Assembly: GCF_001182045.1 (NCBI RefSeq)
Contig: NZ_CVTY01000007.1
Location: forward strand, 310,001 to 374,000
Direction: 5' to 3'
Length of the DNA stretch: 64,000 nucleotides
DNA from: Dakarella massiliensis
GTDB taxonomy: Bacteria > Pseudomonadota > Gammaproteobacteria > Burkholderiales > Burkholderiaceae_F
This document shows positions 41,677-50,599 of the stretch, piece by piece. The notes below the pieces were generated by a model that saw nothing but the letters and a program-made list of their open reading frames with translations, did no database searches and had not been told where the DNA came from. A program made the position numbers and the translations under genes. How positions within the stretch are numbered: the first letter of the stretch is position 1; each line of letters opens with the position of its first letter.

Positions 41677-43709
41677 CAGTTCGTCCCCCTCGCGGATGCG
41701 GTCAGGTTTTCGGTGTCAGGGCTGCGATGCAGCGCTTCGTTTCCGGGAATCGGGCGCGGTGTAGCGACAGCCATCATGCGGTAGCAGCGCATGCAGCGGT
41801 CCGCTTCGTAGCGGGCGACGTCGTCTGAAAACGTCTGATCCACCTCGCGGAAATTGCACTCACGGGATTCCACAGGAATCGTCGGAACGCGGTGCCGGGG
41901 CATCTTTTCCATCGGGACCGTCGGGCCGCCGTCCTCAAGAAGCTCACAGTCGCGGATGATTTCCCCCATCCTCGCGCGGGGCGTAAAGCCGACTGACCCG
42001 CGGGAGAGGTATTCATCAATCGAATTCGCGGCCTGCTGCCCTTGCGCAAGACCGCCGATCAGCGTGGTCGGTCCCGTCGCGCAGTCGCCGCCCGCGAATA
42101 CGCCGGGGCGCGTTGTGGCAAGCGCCGGATTCACGCTGATGTTGCCATAGCGGTCCAGAATCACGCCGTCCGCGTCTGAAAACACGTCACGCTCGAGCTT
42201 CTGCCCGATCGCGGCGATCACCATGGCGCACGGCACATCAAATTCGCTTCCTTCCACCGCGCGGACCGCTGGGCGGCCGCGGGAATCCGTGCCCCGGATT
42301 TCCATCTTCGTGAGTTTCACGCCGGTGACGTGCCCGTTTTCGGAGAGAATCCCAACGGGGTTCGTGAGGAAATGGAATTCCACGCCTTCATCCCGCGCGG
42401 CCTCAATTTCCTCGCGGTCAGCGGAGGCCTGGGCCTCGGTGCGGCGGTAAACGATATGCACTTTCCCGGTCGCGATACGCTTTGCCGTGCGGCAGCAGTC
42501 CATCGCGACGTTTCCGCAGCCCACCACGACGACGTCCCCATGGATCTGGGGCGGGAGGCCGTCCGCAACCGATTTCTCGATTTCAAGAAGGAAGTCGATG
42601 CCGTTCTGATAGCCGGCGAGCGACCGGTCCTCAGCGGGAAGCCCAAGGTACGCGCCTTCGGCGCAGCCGATTCCGAGGAACACGGCGCCGTACCCGTCAT
42701 CAAAGAGACTCGACACCGTGAAGTCGCGTCCTAGCCGCTGTCCGAAGTGCCATTCACCGCCGAGCTCTCCGATCGCGTCCGTTTCTTTCTGAAGCAGCCC
42801 CTTCGGGAGCCGGTACGGGGGAATGCCGCGAAGCGCCATGCCGCCCGCCTTTTCATCCTTATCGAAGATATCGACTGGGTAGCCCTTCATGAGAAGGTGA
42901 TACGCGCAGTTCAGCCCTGCGGGACCCGCGCCGACCACGGCCACCCGGGCCTTTGAGTAGTCGATCACCGGATCCATGCCGTGGAAGAGGTCCGAAATCG
43001 CCGCTCCGGCGTTATCCGACACATAGCGCTTGATATCCTTGATCGCGACGGAACGGTCAACATAATTCCGGCGGCACGCCGCTTCGCACGGGCGCACGCA
43101 GACGCGGCCGCAGGTGGCGACAAGCGGATAGTGGTGCAGGAGCACCCCCGCCGCGAGATCCGGATGCCCGTCCTTCACGTAGTCGATATAGCGGGGAATA
43201 TTCACGTGCGAGGGGCAGGCCTCGATGCACTTCGCCGTGATCGTCATATACATATCGCCTTTCAGCGGCGCCGCGGTGCTGATCAGGCGGTCCCTGAAGT
43301 ATTTCAGCGCCCCGATCATCGCTTCCGGGGTCGTGCGTCCGATGCCGCAGAGACTCGTGTACTTCATCTGCTCAGCGGAGTCGAGCATGTGGTCCCAGTT
43401 GACCGTATCGCCCCGGCCTTCCACCGCGTCGCGGAGGCACTCCGCGAGCAGAATCGACCCGGTGCGGCAGGGCGTACAGGCGCCGCACGAATTCTCGCGC
43501 GCGAGCGCGTAGTAGCGAAGCAGCACTCCCGCGAGCGACACATTGGGGTCGAAGACGAGGAAGCCGAAATTACAGACCACCGCGTCCACCGGATTTCCCG
43601 GGTTAAAGGTCTCGATCTTATCGAGCGGCAGATCGAGGGGCGCGGCGCGCCCCCCTTCCGTGTTGTCGTACTTAACGCCTTTCCAGACGCCGTATAGGAT
43701 CTTTCGCAT
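41676..43709 (-). CDS. NuoF iron-sulfur domain fused to NfnB/GltD-type flavoprotein
   Basis: A 677-residue fusion. Residues 1-142 match the C-terminal iron-sulfur part of NuoF/HndC/HydB: SCGACTPCRTG (Cys75, 78, 81) with the fourth ligand in SLCGIG (Cys121). The FMN- and NADH-binding Rossmann domain that normally precedes it is absent. Residues about 155-235 hold the GltD/NfnB cluster domain (cysteines 161, 165, 200, 204, 208, 212), then FAD binding (VVGAGPAG, 258-265; GGDCATGP, 541-548) and NAD(P) binding (VVGCGNVAMD). A C-terminal CMRC (639-642) resembles half a ferredoxin. An AAGAGAA ribosome site precedes the ATG. It is first in an operon with the hydrogenase; it probably couples H2 to NAD(P)H and ferredoxin pools. 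Confidence 0.88.
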   Translation of the reverse strand: MRKILYGVWKGVKYDNTEGGRAAPLDLPLDKIETFNPGNPVDAVVCNFGFLVFDPNVSLAGVLLRYYALARENSCGACTPCRTGSILLAECLRDAVEGRGDTVNWDHMLDSAEQMKYTSLCGIGRTTPEAMIGALKYFRDRLISTAAPLKGDMYMTITAKCIEACPSHVNIPRYIDYVKDGHPDLAAGVLLHHYPLVATCGRVCVRPCEAACRRNYVDRSVAIKDIKRYVSDNAGAAISDLFHGMDPVIDYSKARVAVVGAGPAGLNCAYHLLMKGYPVDIFDKDEKAGGMALRGIPPYRLPKGLLQKETDAIGELGGEWHFGQRLGRDFTVSSLFDDGYGAVFLGIGCAEGAYLGLPAEDRSLAGYQNGIDFLLEIEKSVADGLPPQIHGDVVVVGCGNVAMDCCRTAKRIATGKVHIVYRRTEAQASADREEIEAARDEGVEFHFLTNPVGILSENGHVTGVKLTKMEIRGTDSRGRPAVRAVEGSEFDVPCAMVIAAIGQKLERDVFSDADGVILDRYGNISVNPALATTRPGVFAGGDCATGPTTLIGGLAQGQQAANSIDEYLSRGSVGFTPRARMGEIIRDCELLEDGGPTVPMEKMPRHRVPTIPVESRECNFREVDQTFSDDVARYEADRCMRCYRMMAVATPRPIPGNEALHRSPDTENLTASARGTN

Positions 43710-44045
43710 AGGTTCTCTTTAAGTCGGAAGGCTCGCTGCGGGATCTCGCGCCCCGGCATCAGCCTTCCTTTCCGCGGCAGACACAGGGAGTCACCTCCCG
43801 GAGAGCCTGCCGTGCGTGCGTCTCCTCTTTGGCACGAATTGCTGGTTTTCCAGTCTGCTTCTTGCTTCGGGCGGTACCTGGAGTCCTCGCGGGGAAAAAA
43901 TTCAGAGTTTCTTCCCCCGCCGGCTCTTCTCTTTTATCCGCCGTCTGACTTCACCATCATAGTAAGAAGCCCGCGCTTTTTGACCCGGCTTTGGCAGTAC
44001 CCGGAAGTACTCCGAAAGCAGAGCCGGGAAAGCATATCCTCAGAG
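43710..44045. other. Spacer upstream of the hydrogenase operon
   Basis: A 336-base region between ridA and the flavoprotein start, both on the minus strand. No coding frame is convincing. It should hold the hydrogenase promoter and the ridA terminator. A CGGGGAA.../TTCCCCCG hairpin (about 43898-43925) and a CCCGGCT.../AGCCGGG stem (about 43983-44030) are present. Confidence 0.45.
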
Positions 44046-44420
44046 TCAGAGTTCCGCCACTGCCTCGATTTCAACGAGGCACCCGAAGTGAAGCTCCGGC
44101 ACCGTCACCACGATCCGGGCCGGGCGATGGTCGCCGAAATACGCGGCGTACTCCTCGTTCACCGGACCCCAGTATTCCCCCTTCGTGGTATAGACGCGGC
44201 ACTGAACGACCTTCGAGCGGTCGCTTCCCGCAGCCTTCAGCACGCGGTCGACGTTCTCAAGCGCCTGCCTCGCGTGTGCCCGGATATCGCCCTTGCAGAC
44301 TTCGCGCGTATCCGGGTCAAGCGACAGCTGCCCTGACACATAGACCATGCCGTTTGAGATAACACCCGGCACGTAGTGCCCCGAATTCACCCCTTTGAAA
44401 TGAGGATCCACGTATTTCAT
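44046..44420 (-). CDS. ridA: RidA-family enamine/imine deaminase
   Basis: A 124-residue trimeric RidA/YjgF-type protein that hydrolyses reactive enamines and imines released by PLP enzymes. It has VISNGMVYVSGQLSLDP, a QALENVDRVLKAAGS helix, VQCRVYTTKGEYWGPVNEEYAAYF, PARIVV with the key arginine, and a C-terminal VEIEAVAEL. The active-site pattern is intact. An AGGAGCG ribosome site precedes the ATG. It is monocistronic. It may be a RidA-like paralog rather than RidA proper. Confidence 0.9.
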   Translation of the reverse strand: MKYVDPHFKGVNSGHYVPGVISNGMVYVSGQLSLDPDTREVCKGDIRAHARQALENVDRVLKAAGSDRSKVVQCRVYTTKGEYWGPVNEEYAAYFGDHRPARIVVTVPELHFGCLVEIEAVAEL

Positions 44421-44804
44421 TCTGACGCTCCTAATTCTTTTTAATTATGTCTTACGGGTATGGATTGTAATGATTTTGGGGAAGAGAGACGAGAACTGCG
44501 CGCCAGAAATCTGACTCGGAGTAACCCGGAAAATGGCTTCCCCCGCTCTCAAACCCGGAGCCTGAACACGGGATCCCGGTGTCATCCAAAAAGCCTAGAA
44601 TTTCCCGTTCGGATTTCGCGCCGCAGCTTTCTCCTGTCCGTTATGTTCCGCGGATAAGAGTGCTCCTCGGTCCGGCACCGAAAAGATTTGAAACAGTTGG
44701 AAAAACTGGAATTCAGACGGCTTTTTCACCATCTGTTAAAGTGCAGTACTGAGTTTTCGTTTTTTTATTTTTATCAGGGATCCTCTGACCTCAGATTCTT
44801 CATT
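44421..44804. other. Intergenic region between ridA and a small exported protein
   Basis: A 384-base divergent spacer with no convincing coding frame. It is AT-richer near 44440-44480 and 44690-44790, where promoters of both neighbours may lie. No element is strong enough to call. Confidence 0.45.
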
Positions 44805-45167
44805 ATGCGATACGCTATTTTCGCGGCCGCCGCGGCCGCGCTTCTCACAATTTCCCTCGGGGCCTCTGCGGCGCCCGGAGTCTCAGTCCTCGAAGTGTCG
44901 AAGCCTGTCGGGCTCTCATACCTGATCGGAGAAGCGAAGAATCTGGAAATCGTGAAGGTAGAGGGCCGGATCGTGAAGCAGCTGGAAAAGAACCGCTTCC
45001 TCCTCACCGATCGCTCGGGGCACGCGGTTGAAGTGGTGCTGGACCCGAAATTCGGGCTTCCGAAGGTCGGAGCGCTCTGCCAGCTTTTCGCCCGGGTGCA
45101 TAAGGGCGATAACGGCGTGGTGCTTCACGCCTGGTCGCCCCGGGTGATCGCGGATAACGCCGGCTGA
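44805..45167 (+). CDS. Small exported OB-fold-like protein
   Basis: A 120-residue protein with a signal peptide (MRYAIFAAAAAALLTISLGASAAPG). The mature part has alternating strands: IVKVEGRIVKQLEKNRFLLTDRSGHAVEVVLDP, KVGALCQLFARVHKGDNGVVLHAW. The EGRIV...FLLTDRSG...V pattern is that of a small OB-fold of the YgiW/YdeI (BOF) sort; that assignment is tentative. The start at 44805 is chosen because the signal peptide begins there, although the frame is open further upstream and the ribosome site is weak. A terminator follows. Confidence 0.7.
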   Translation: MRYAIFAAAAAALLTISLGASAAPGVSVLEVSKPVGLSYLIGEAKNLEIVKVEGRIVKQLEKNRFLLTDRSGHAVEVVLDPKFGLPKVGALCQLFARVHKGDNGVVLHAWSPRVIADNAG

Positions 45168-45198
45168 CCGCCCTCCCGGCTCCTTCGCCTCATTCGCC

Positions 45199-45238
45199 AA
45201 AGCGGCCCCCTTATAATGAGGGTCGCTTTTTTGTTTTT
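45199..45238 (+). terminator. Terminator before queD
   Basis: An AAGCG...CGCTT stem with an inner CCCTTA/TGAGGG stem, followed by T6. Confidence 0.85.
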
Positions 45239-45280
45239 ACTTTTTCTCCATTCAGGAATTCCATTCCCACTGCTGCCGCC

Positions 45281-45694
45281 ATGTTTACCGTTACGCGTTA
45301 CCACGACATCTCCTGCGGCCATCGGGTGTGCGGGCACGAAAGCAAGTGCTCCCACCTCCATGGCCATAACTACCGCATCACGTTCTGCTGCGCGGGAGAA
45401 CTGGATTCGCTCGGGCGCGTGATCGACTTCTCGGTCATCAAGGAGAAGCTCTGCGTGTGGCTGGAGGAGCACTTTGATCACCGGTTCCTCATCTGGACCG
45501 AGGATCCGCTCGCGGATGCCCTCCTCTCGCTTGACCCGAAGGTGGTTCAGGTGCCGTTTAATCCGACCGCGGAAAATATCGCCGAGTATCTCGTCACCGT
45601 GGTGAGCCCTGAGCAGCTCCGCGGCACGGGCGTCAAGCTGATCCGCTGCGACGTGGAAGAAACGCGGAAATGCACCGCGACCTATACGCTTTGA
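45281..45694 (+). CDS. queD: 6-carboxytetrahydropterin synthase QueD
   Basis: A 137-residue enzyme that converts dihydroneopterin triphosphate to 6-carboxytetrahydropterin, the second step to queuosine. Zinc histidines and the catalytic Cys are in SCGHRVCGHESKCSHLHGHNY. IDFSVIKEKL and FNPTAENIAEYL are typical, and the late ETRKC segment holds a substrate-binding glutamate. It lies 28 bases before queE. No good ribosome site precedes the ATG; AGGAATTCC is about 20 bases away. The start fits family length. Confidence 0.93.
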   Translation: MFTVTRYHDISCGHRVCGHESKCSHLHGHNYRITFCCAGELDSLGRVIDFSVIKEKLCVWLEEHFDHRFLIWTEDPLADALLSLDPKVVQVPFNPTAENIAEYLVTVVSPEQLRGTGVKLIRCDVEETRKCTATYTL

Positions 45695-45722
45695 TTCGGG
45701 AAAGATAGGAACTGCTGCCAGA

Positions 45723-46403
45723 ATGGAAGAAATCCGTTATTCCATCAACGAAATATTCGCGTCAGTACAGGGTGAAGGGCTGCTCGCCGGAACACCCGCG
45801 GTCTTTGTGCGGCTTCAGGGCTGCCCCGTGCACTGCCCCTGGTGCGACACCAAGTATTCCTGGAAAGAGGATGGCTCCGGAACCACGAAGATTCCGCTTT
45901 CCGAAGTTCTCGTGAAAGACAGCCGTCCGAGATCCGCGGACGCATCCCTTGATGAACTCGTGAATCTCATTCTGGAACGCTGGCCCCGTATCCCGCTCGT
46001 CGTCATCACAGGGGGAGAACCCGCTGAGCAGCCGATCCGGCCGCTCACCGAGCGTCTGATCGCAGCCGGGAAACGCGTATCGCTTGAAACCTCCGGGTTC
46101 CTTGAAATCGATGTAGCGCCTGAGACTTTCGTCACGGTGTCCCCGAAGATCACGGTCCCGGGCGGCCGGGTGCTCGACTCGGCGCTGGAGCGCGCGGACG
46201 AAGTGAAGATGGTGATCGGGGATGAATCAGACCTCGCCGCGCTTGACGCGATCACGGATAAGATCCCCGCGTCGACCCCAATTTCCCTTCAGCCGCTCTC
46301 CATGGAAGATTCCGCCGCGTCACTCTGCTTCCGGACCGCGGTGGAGCGCGGCGGCCGCTACCGCGTCTCGGTTCAGCTCCATAAGGTGCTCCGCGTTCGC
46401 TGA
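45723..46403 (+). CDS. queE: 7-carboxy-7-deazaguanine synthase QueE
   Basis: A 226-residue radical SAM enzyme for the ring-contraction step of queuosine synthesis. The cluster motif is CPVHCPWCDTKYSW (C-x3-C-x2-C), and the N-terminal EIFASVQGEGLLAGTPAVFVRLQGC is typical. ITGGEPAEQ is the SAM-binding GGE-type motif. It follows queD by 28 bases as one transcript. QueC and QueF are not in the window. Confidence 0.93.
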   Translation: MEEIRYSINEIFASVQGEGLLAGTPAVFVRLQGCPVHCPWCDTKYSWKEDGSGTTKIPLSEVLVKDSRPRSADASLDELVNLILERWPRIPLVVITGGEPAEQPIRPLTERLIAAGKRVSLETSGFLEIDVAPETFVTVSPKITVPGGRVLDSALERADEVKMVIGDESDLAALDAITDKIPASTPISLQPLSMEDSAASLCFRTAVERGGRYRVSVQLHKVLRVR

Positions 46404-46460
46404 AACACGGTATCAGGGGGAGGAGTTCCCCTCCCTCACCGGTGTTTCCCCTCCCCTCTT

Positions 46461-46489
46461 TTGACGCAAATTTGAAATCGGCGCATTAC
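46461..46489 (+). promoter_or_regulatory. Sigma-70-like promoter upstream of the HTH gene
   Basis: TTGACG and CATTAC separated by 17 bases. The predicted start falls within a small CTCTC-CT-GAGAG hairpin followed by T7 (46488-46507), which could act as a queE terminator or as an attenuator. Confidence 0.45.
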
Positions 46490-46555
46490 TCTCCTGAGAG
46501 ATTTTTTTAACTACGGCGAAGGCCCTGTTTTCTTCGCCTCTTTTCTCAGGATGTC

Positions 46556-46999
46556 ATGACGACCCTCAATGAGACCCGCACGGGATCCGCGCTCACCGAC
46601 GACGAAATCCGTGCGAAGTATGAAGCGCCTTTCCGGCACGGCGCGGGAATGGCGGACAGCCGGGCAAAACGCCTCGCCGCGGCCCACTTCATTGAATCGC
46701 TCCGGGAGGATGGCATCCCGATCAGCCGGGCCTGCCGTATTTTCGGCATGCCGCGAAGCTCCTTCTACTACCGGAAGGAAAACGCGCTCGTGTCCGTCAA
46801 GAAACGCCTTGAGTCGAACCTTGAACTTGCGCAGCGGATCCGGGCAGCACAGGAAGCAGCCGGCTGGACACTCGGAAGCCGCCGTGTCGCTGAAGCCCTG
46901 AAGCATGACGGGTACCCGAGAAAGCCCGGACACAACCAGGTCGCCGAAGTCATGCGGTCCGCGGGTCTCGGCCCCCGGAAAACAAAAGAGAAAGCCTGA
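46556..46999 (+). CDS. IS3-transposase-like helix-turn-helix protein without catalytic domain
   Basis: A 147-residue protein. Residues about 55-145 resemble the N-terminal DNA-binding part of IS3-family OrfB transposases: GIPISRACRIFGMPRSSFYYRKEN (HTH), then IRAAQEAAGWTLGSRRVAEALKHDGYPRKPGHNQVAEVMRSAGLGPRK (the HTH_21 segment). The catalytic DDE integrase core that should follow is missing; the frame ends cleanly with a stop and a strong terminator. It has its own promoter-like sequence. It is either a cut-down remnant or a domesticated DNA-binding protein. Confidence 0.75.
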   Translation: MTTLNETRTGSALTDDEIRAKYEAPFRHGAGMADSRAKRLAAAHFIESLREDGIPISRACRIFGMPRSSFYYRKENALVSVKKRLESNLELAQRIRAAQEAAGWTLGSRRVAEALKHDGYPRKPGHNQVAEVMRSAGLGPRKTKEKA

Positions 47000-47026
47000 A
47001 CAAAATTCTTCTCTCCGGAAGAAAAT

Positions 47027-47068
47027 GAGCGCCGCGGCGAGTCCCCCCGTCCGCGGCGCTCTTTTTGT
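47027..47068 (+). terminator. Terminator of the HTH gene
   Basis: A GAGCGCCGCGG / CCGCGGCGCTC stem, 13-base loop, T5. Confidence 0.93.
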
Positions 47069-47086
47069 CTTCCGGCCGTCCTGCTC

Positions 47087-48766
47087 TCAGGCGATCGCGC
47101 CCCAGACAAAGAGCAGCACGAGCTGCCCCGACAGAATCCGAAGGAACATCGAGACCGGGTACACGGTGGAATAAGCGGCCGCCGCGATGTTTCTCCCTGA
47201 AAGCGTCCCGATATAAGCAAGCGCCGGAGTATCCGTCATCGCGCCCGCGATGAGACCGGCAGCCGAATGGAAATTCAGGTGATAGACACGGAGCGCGATA
47301 ATCCCGGCGATCAGCGCCGGCACCACCGTGATCACAGCGCCGAGCCCCGCGTACAGAAACACGCGGCCGTTTATCAGAGCCTCAGCAAAACCGTCCCCAG
47401 CCGCGAGCCCGATGCTCGCGAGGAAAAACACCATCCCGAACTCCCGCAGCATCAGGTTCGCGGACGGCGTCATATAGGTGATCAGGCGGAGTCTCGGCCC
47501 CCAGGATCCGAGAAGAATCGCGATCACGAGCGGACCTCCCGCGACACCGAGCTTCACCGGAACGGGCATCCCAGGGAAGGTGATCGGGAGGGACCCGACG
47601 AGAATCCCAAGCGCGATGCCGATAAAGAGCGAGAGCATATTCGGGTGATTCAGCTTCTGCTCCTCGTCGCCCAGGCGTTCAGCGAGACGCTTCACGGAAT
47701 TTTCAGGTCCCACGCAGTAGACGCGGTCCCCGAGCTGCAGCGTGAGGTTGTGATAGGGGAAAAGCTGGAGGCCTGAGCGGAAGACCCGCGTGATGTTCAC
47801 CCCGTCAAGCCGGCTGAGGTGAAGATCTGCCATCTGAAGCCCGTTCACCGAGGGGCGGGTCACGCGGATGATGCGGCTTGTAACCGGGGAATGCTCAATA
47901 TCCGTGGCGAAGTCCTCCGCCTCGGAGCCAAAAAACGCGATGATCGTCTGGCGATGATCTGGGTTGGACACGATCCGGAGCGTGTCCCCTCTTTCCACCA
48001 CGGTGTCCGCGCCCGGGCTTAAGAGCTCACCGCCATGAAGAATCCGGCTGCAGATAAAAGGCTTCCCGATGATTTCCGCGATCTCCCGGATCGTGCGGCC
48101 GGCAAGCGCCTTGTTTGTGAGCTCGACGTGAAAGAAAACCGGCTTATCTTTCGCGCCTTCAGTCGCGTCCCACGCTGCCTCTTCCTTCTCGAGATCAATC
48201 CGGAACACGCGCCTCAGGAACCGCACGGTGAGCACCGCGCCGATCACGCCAAGCGGATACGCGCAGGCGTAGCCGATCGTGATGTCTTCTCCGGAATAAC
48301 CGAGTTCAGAAAGCATGTCCCGCGCGGCGCCCAGCCCCGGGGTGTTCGTCACCGCGCCGAAGTGGATACCGAGCATCTGGGGAAGTGACACAAGCCCCGG
48401 AAGGACCGCCGCGAAAAGGAGCGTAAGGAGGAGCCCCGCGAGGATGATCCCGATCGTGAGGAGATTGAGTGTCCGGCCGTTATGCGTCCGGAATGAATTG
48501 AAGAAAGACGGCCCGACCTGAAGCCCGATAAAGAAAACGAAGAGCACGAGACCAAAGTCCCGGATAAAGGCGAGCACCGCCGGGTCCACCCGGGCTCCGA
48601 GCGCCGATGCCACCAGTCCCGTGAAGAGGACAAACGTCACCCCGAGCGACACGCCCCGGATCCGGATCCGCCCCAGCGCCATTCCGGCCGCGATGACCAG
48701 CGAGTAGATCAAAGCCGCGTGGGCGGGTGACTGCGTATCGGTGAAGAGCGCTGTGAGCCAGGACAT
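47087..48766 (-). CDS. AspT/YidE/YbjL-family antiporter
   Basis: A 559-residue inner-membrane protein with the characteristic duplicated layout. A first membrane block (about 15-175, with GLVLFVFFIGLQVGPSFF and GAVTNTPGLGAARDML) is followed by two cytoplasmic TrkA-C-type domains (about 205-370) and a second membrane block (with LREFGMVFFLASIGLAAGDGF and GAMTDTPALAYI). AspT, the best-known member, exchanges aspartate for alanine; YidE and YbjL substrates are unsettled. Here AlaA and glutamate carriers are in the same window, but no gene sits in its operon. It is monocistronic and convergent with the HTH gene. Confidence 0.92.
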   Translation of the reverse strand: MSWLTALFTDTQSPAHAALIYSLVIAAGMALGRIRIRGVSLGVTFVLFTGLVASALGARVDPAVLAFIRDFGLVLFVFFIGLQVGPSFFNSFRTHNGRTLNLLTIGIILAGLLLTLLFAAVLPGLVSLPQMLGIHFGAVTNTPGLGAARDMLSELGYSGEDITIGYACAYPLGVIGAVLTVRFLRRVFRIDLEKEEAAWDATEGAKDKPVFFHVELTNKALAGRTIREIAEIIGKPFICSRILHGGELLSPGADTVVERGDTLRIVSNPDHRQTIIAFFGSEAEDFATDIEHSPVTSRIIRVTRPSVNGLQMADLHLSRLDGVNITRVFRSGLQLFPYHNLTLQLGDRVYCVGPENSVKRLAERLGDEEQKLNHPNMLSLFIGIALGILVGSLPITFPGMPVPVKLGVAGGPLVIAILLGSWGPRLRLITYMTPSANLMLREFGMVFFLASIGLAAGDGFAEALINGRVFLYAGLGAVITVVPALIAGIIALRVYHLNFHSAAGLIAGAMTDTPALAYIGTLSGRNIAAAAYSTVYPVSMFLRILSGQLVLLFVWGAIA

Positions 48767-48888
48767 CAGAAAAACTTCTCCCTTCTTCTTTTTTATATAC
48801 GCGCGGATCCGCAGATGAAACCGCCAGAGGAGCGGAGCCGGCTGAGCCCCGATTGTAAAACGAAGAGAAGGCGGTCTCTTTTAAGGCA

Positions 48889-48934
48889 AAGAAAAACCGG
48901 GCGGAGCGGGATTGCAGTTCCGCTCCGCCCGGTC
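48889..48934 (-). terminator. Terminator of the aldehyde dehydrogenase gene
   Basis: On the minus strand, an ACCGGGCGGAGCGG / CCGCTCCGCCCGGT stem is followed by TTTTCTTT. Confidence 0.92.
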
Positions 48935-48959
48935 CGGTGTCAGACACTATTTACGCGCT

Positions 48960-50375
48960 TCAGAGCTTCGTATCGAAAAGCGCCTTCTGCTGCGTAAACT
49001 CGATCATGCCGTAGACACCGCCCTCACGCCCGATGCCGGACTCTTTGTAGCCGCCAAACGGCGCCGCGGTGTCGCGCGGGCTCGAATTCACGTAAACATT
49101 CCCGGCTTCGATCCGGTGCGCCACGGCAAGCGCCTCATCCTTCGGCCCGAAGACGCCGGCGTTAAGACCGTAGCGGGTATCGTTCGCGATCGCGACCGCC
49201 TCATCCACCGTGCGGTAGGTGAGCACACAGAGCACCGGCCCGAAGATCTCATCCTGCGCGATCGTCATGCTGTTCTTCACATTCGTGAAGATCGTCGGGT
49301 GGATGTAGAGGCCCTTTCCTTCCGTGGGCACTTCACCGATCAGGAGCTTCGCACCCTCCTCGACGCCCTTCGCGATATAGCCCGCGATCTTCTTAAACTG
49401 GGCTTCGGAGGCGACAGGACCGAGCTTCACCTTCTTATCCTGCGGATTCCCGACCGTGTACTCGCGGGCGATTTCCTTCAGCTTCGCTTCGATCGCCGGC
49501 GCCTCAGCCTCCGGAATCAGGAGGCGGCTGAACGCGGTGCAGGTCTGTCCGGAATTGAGGAAGATCGAATTGAAGAGGATATGAATCGGCTCATCGTAAT
49601 TCGTGATCCCCGGGAGCATGACGTACGGGGACTTCCCGCCGAGCTCGAGACTCACGCGCTTCACGGATTCGAGCGCGTGCTGCGCCACGGTGACGCCGCC
49701 CTTGGTCGACCCGGTGAAGGACACCATATTGACGAGCGGATGCGTGGAAAGCGAATTCCCGATTTCGCCGCCTCGGCCTGTAACGAGGTTAAAGACGCCC
49801 TTCGGGAAACCGGCCGCCTCGATTGCTTCCGTGAGGTAGTAGGCAGAGAGCGGCGTATGCTGGCTCGGCTTCAGGATCACGGTGTTCCCCATGAGGAGCG
49901 CCGGAACGATCTTCTGAATCACCTGACCGAGCGGATAGTTCCAGGGTGTGATGCAGCCGACCACACCGACCGGCTCGCGGTACGTGGTGGAGGCGCCCAT
50001 CTTTTCAACGAGCGGCACCGTCGGCGCGAGATCAATATAGGAACGGGTTCTCGTGTACTGGTACTCCACCTGGCTTGAGCGCGTGAACCCGACCGGGCTC
50101 CCGAGCTCCTCGACGGTGATCCGGACGAGATCCTCTTCACGGGCACGGAATTCGGTGAGGAATTTCTCCATCAGCGCGATGCGGTCCGCGAGCGGCGTGT
50201 CTCGCCACGCGGGGAAAGCGGCGGAAGCGGCTTTCGCCGCCCGGTCGACATCCTCAGCGTTTCCGGCCGGCACCCGGGCGATCACGCTGCGGCTTGCGGG
50301 CTTCTCCACTTCGATCCATTTATCGGACGCTGACGGCACCCAGGCTCCGTCGATATATAGCTTCTCGAAATCCAT
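48960..50375 (-). CDS. NAD(P)-dependent aldehyde dehydrogenase
   Basis: A 471-residue class 3-like ALDH. It has CITPWNYPLGQ, ILKPSQHTPLSA, the coenzyme loop FTGSTKGG, catalytic Glu in LELGGKSP and catalytic Cys in NSGQTCTA. DEIFGPVLCVL and PFGGYKESGIGREGG close the family pattern. The start at 50375 is preferred because an AAAGGAGG ribosome site lies six bases before it; an ATG five codons upstream overlaps that site. The substrate is not readable. It is transcribed divergently from tctC, and may act on an aldehyde from the same substrate pool (weak inference). Confidence 0.92.
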   Translation of the reverse strand: MDFEKLYIDGAWVPSASDKWIEVEKPASRSVIARVPAGNAEDVDRAAKAASAAFPAWRDTPLADRIALMEKFLTEFRAREEDLVRITVEELGSPVGFTRSSQVEYQYTRTRSYIDLAPTVPLVEKMGASTTYREPVGVVGCITPWNYPLGQVIQKIVPALLMGNTVILKPSQHTPLSAYYLTEAIEAAGFPKGVFNLVTGRGGEIGNSLSTHPLVNMVSFTGSTKGGVTVAQHALESVKRVSLELGGKSPYVMLPGITNYDEPIHILFNSIFLNSGQTCTAFSRLLIPEAEAPAIEAKLKEIAREYTVGNPQDKKVKLGPVASEAQFKKIAGYIAKGVEEGAKLLIGEVPTEGKGLYIHPTIFTNVKNSMTIAQDEIFGPVLCVLTYRTVDEAVAIANDTRYGLNAGVFGPKDEALAVAHRIEAGNVYVNSSPRDTAAPFGGYKESGIGREGGVYGMIEFTQQKALFDTKL

Positions 50376-50599
50376 CTTTCCTCCTTTCATCGGAAAGTTC
50401 CTATGGATTTATTGTGAACCCCTAAGGAACTCTCCTGATTAATAACGAGGGTAAACCCTTCATCTATCGTAATCCAGTTGCAGACCGCAGGTTTAACAGG
50501 TCTAATTAACCCGATTCCCTAATTTTTAGAGAAAACAACAATCCGCCGCCCTGAGTCACTTGCGGGCACGGAAAAACCTAAATTCAAAGGAAGGTCATC

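Noticed and set aside
43812-44336. 174-codon plus-strand frame overlapping ridA
   Set aside because: The second half is antisense to ridA; the first half has no family features or ribosome site.
46404-47086. Complete IS3 element around the HTH gene
   Set aside because: No OrfA, no DDE core and no terminal inverted repeats visible; flanks are queE and an antiporter gene.
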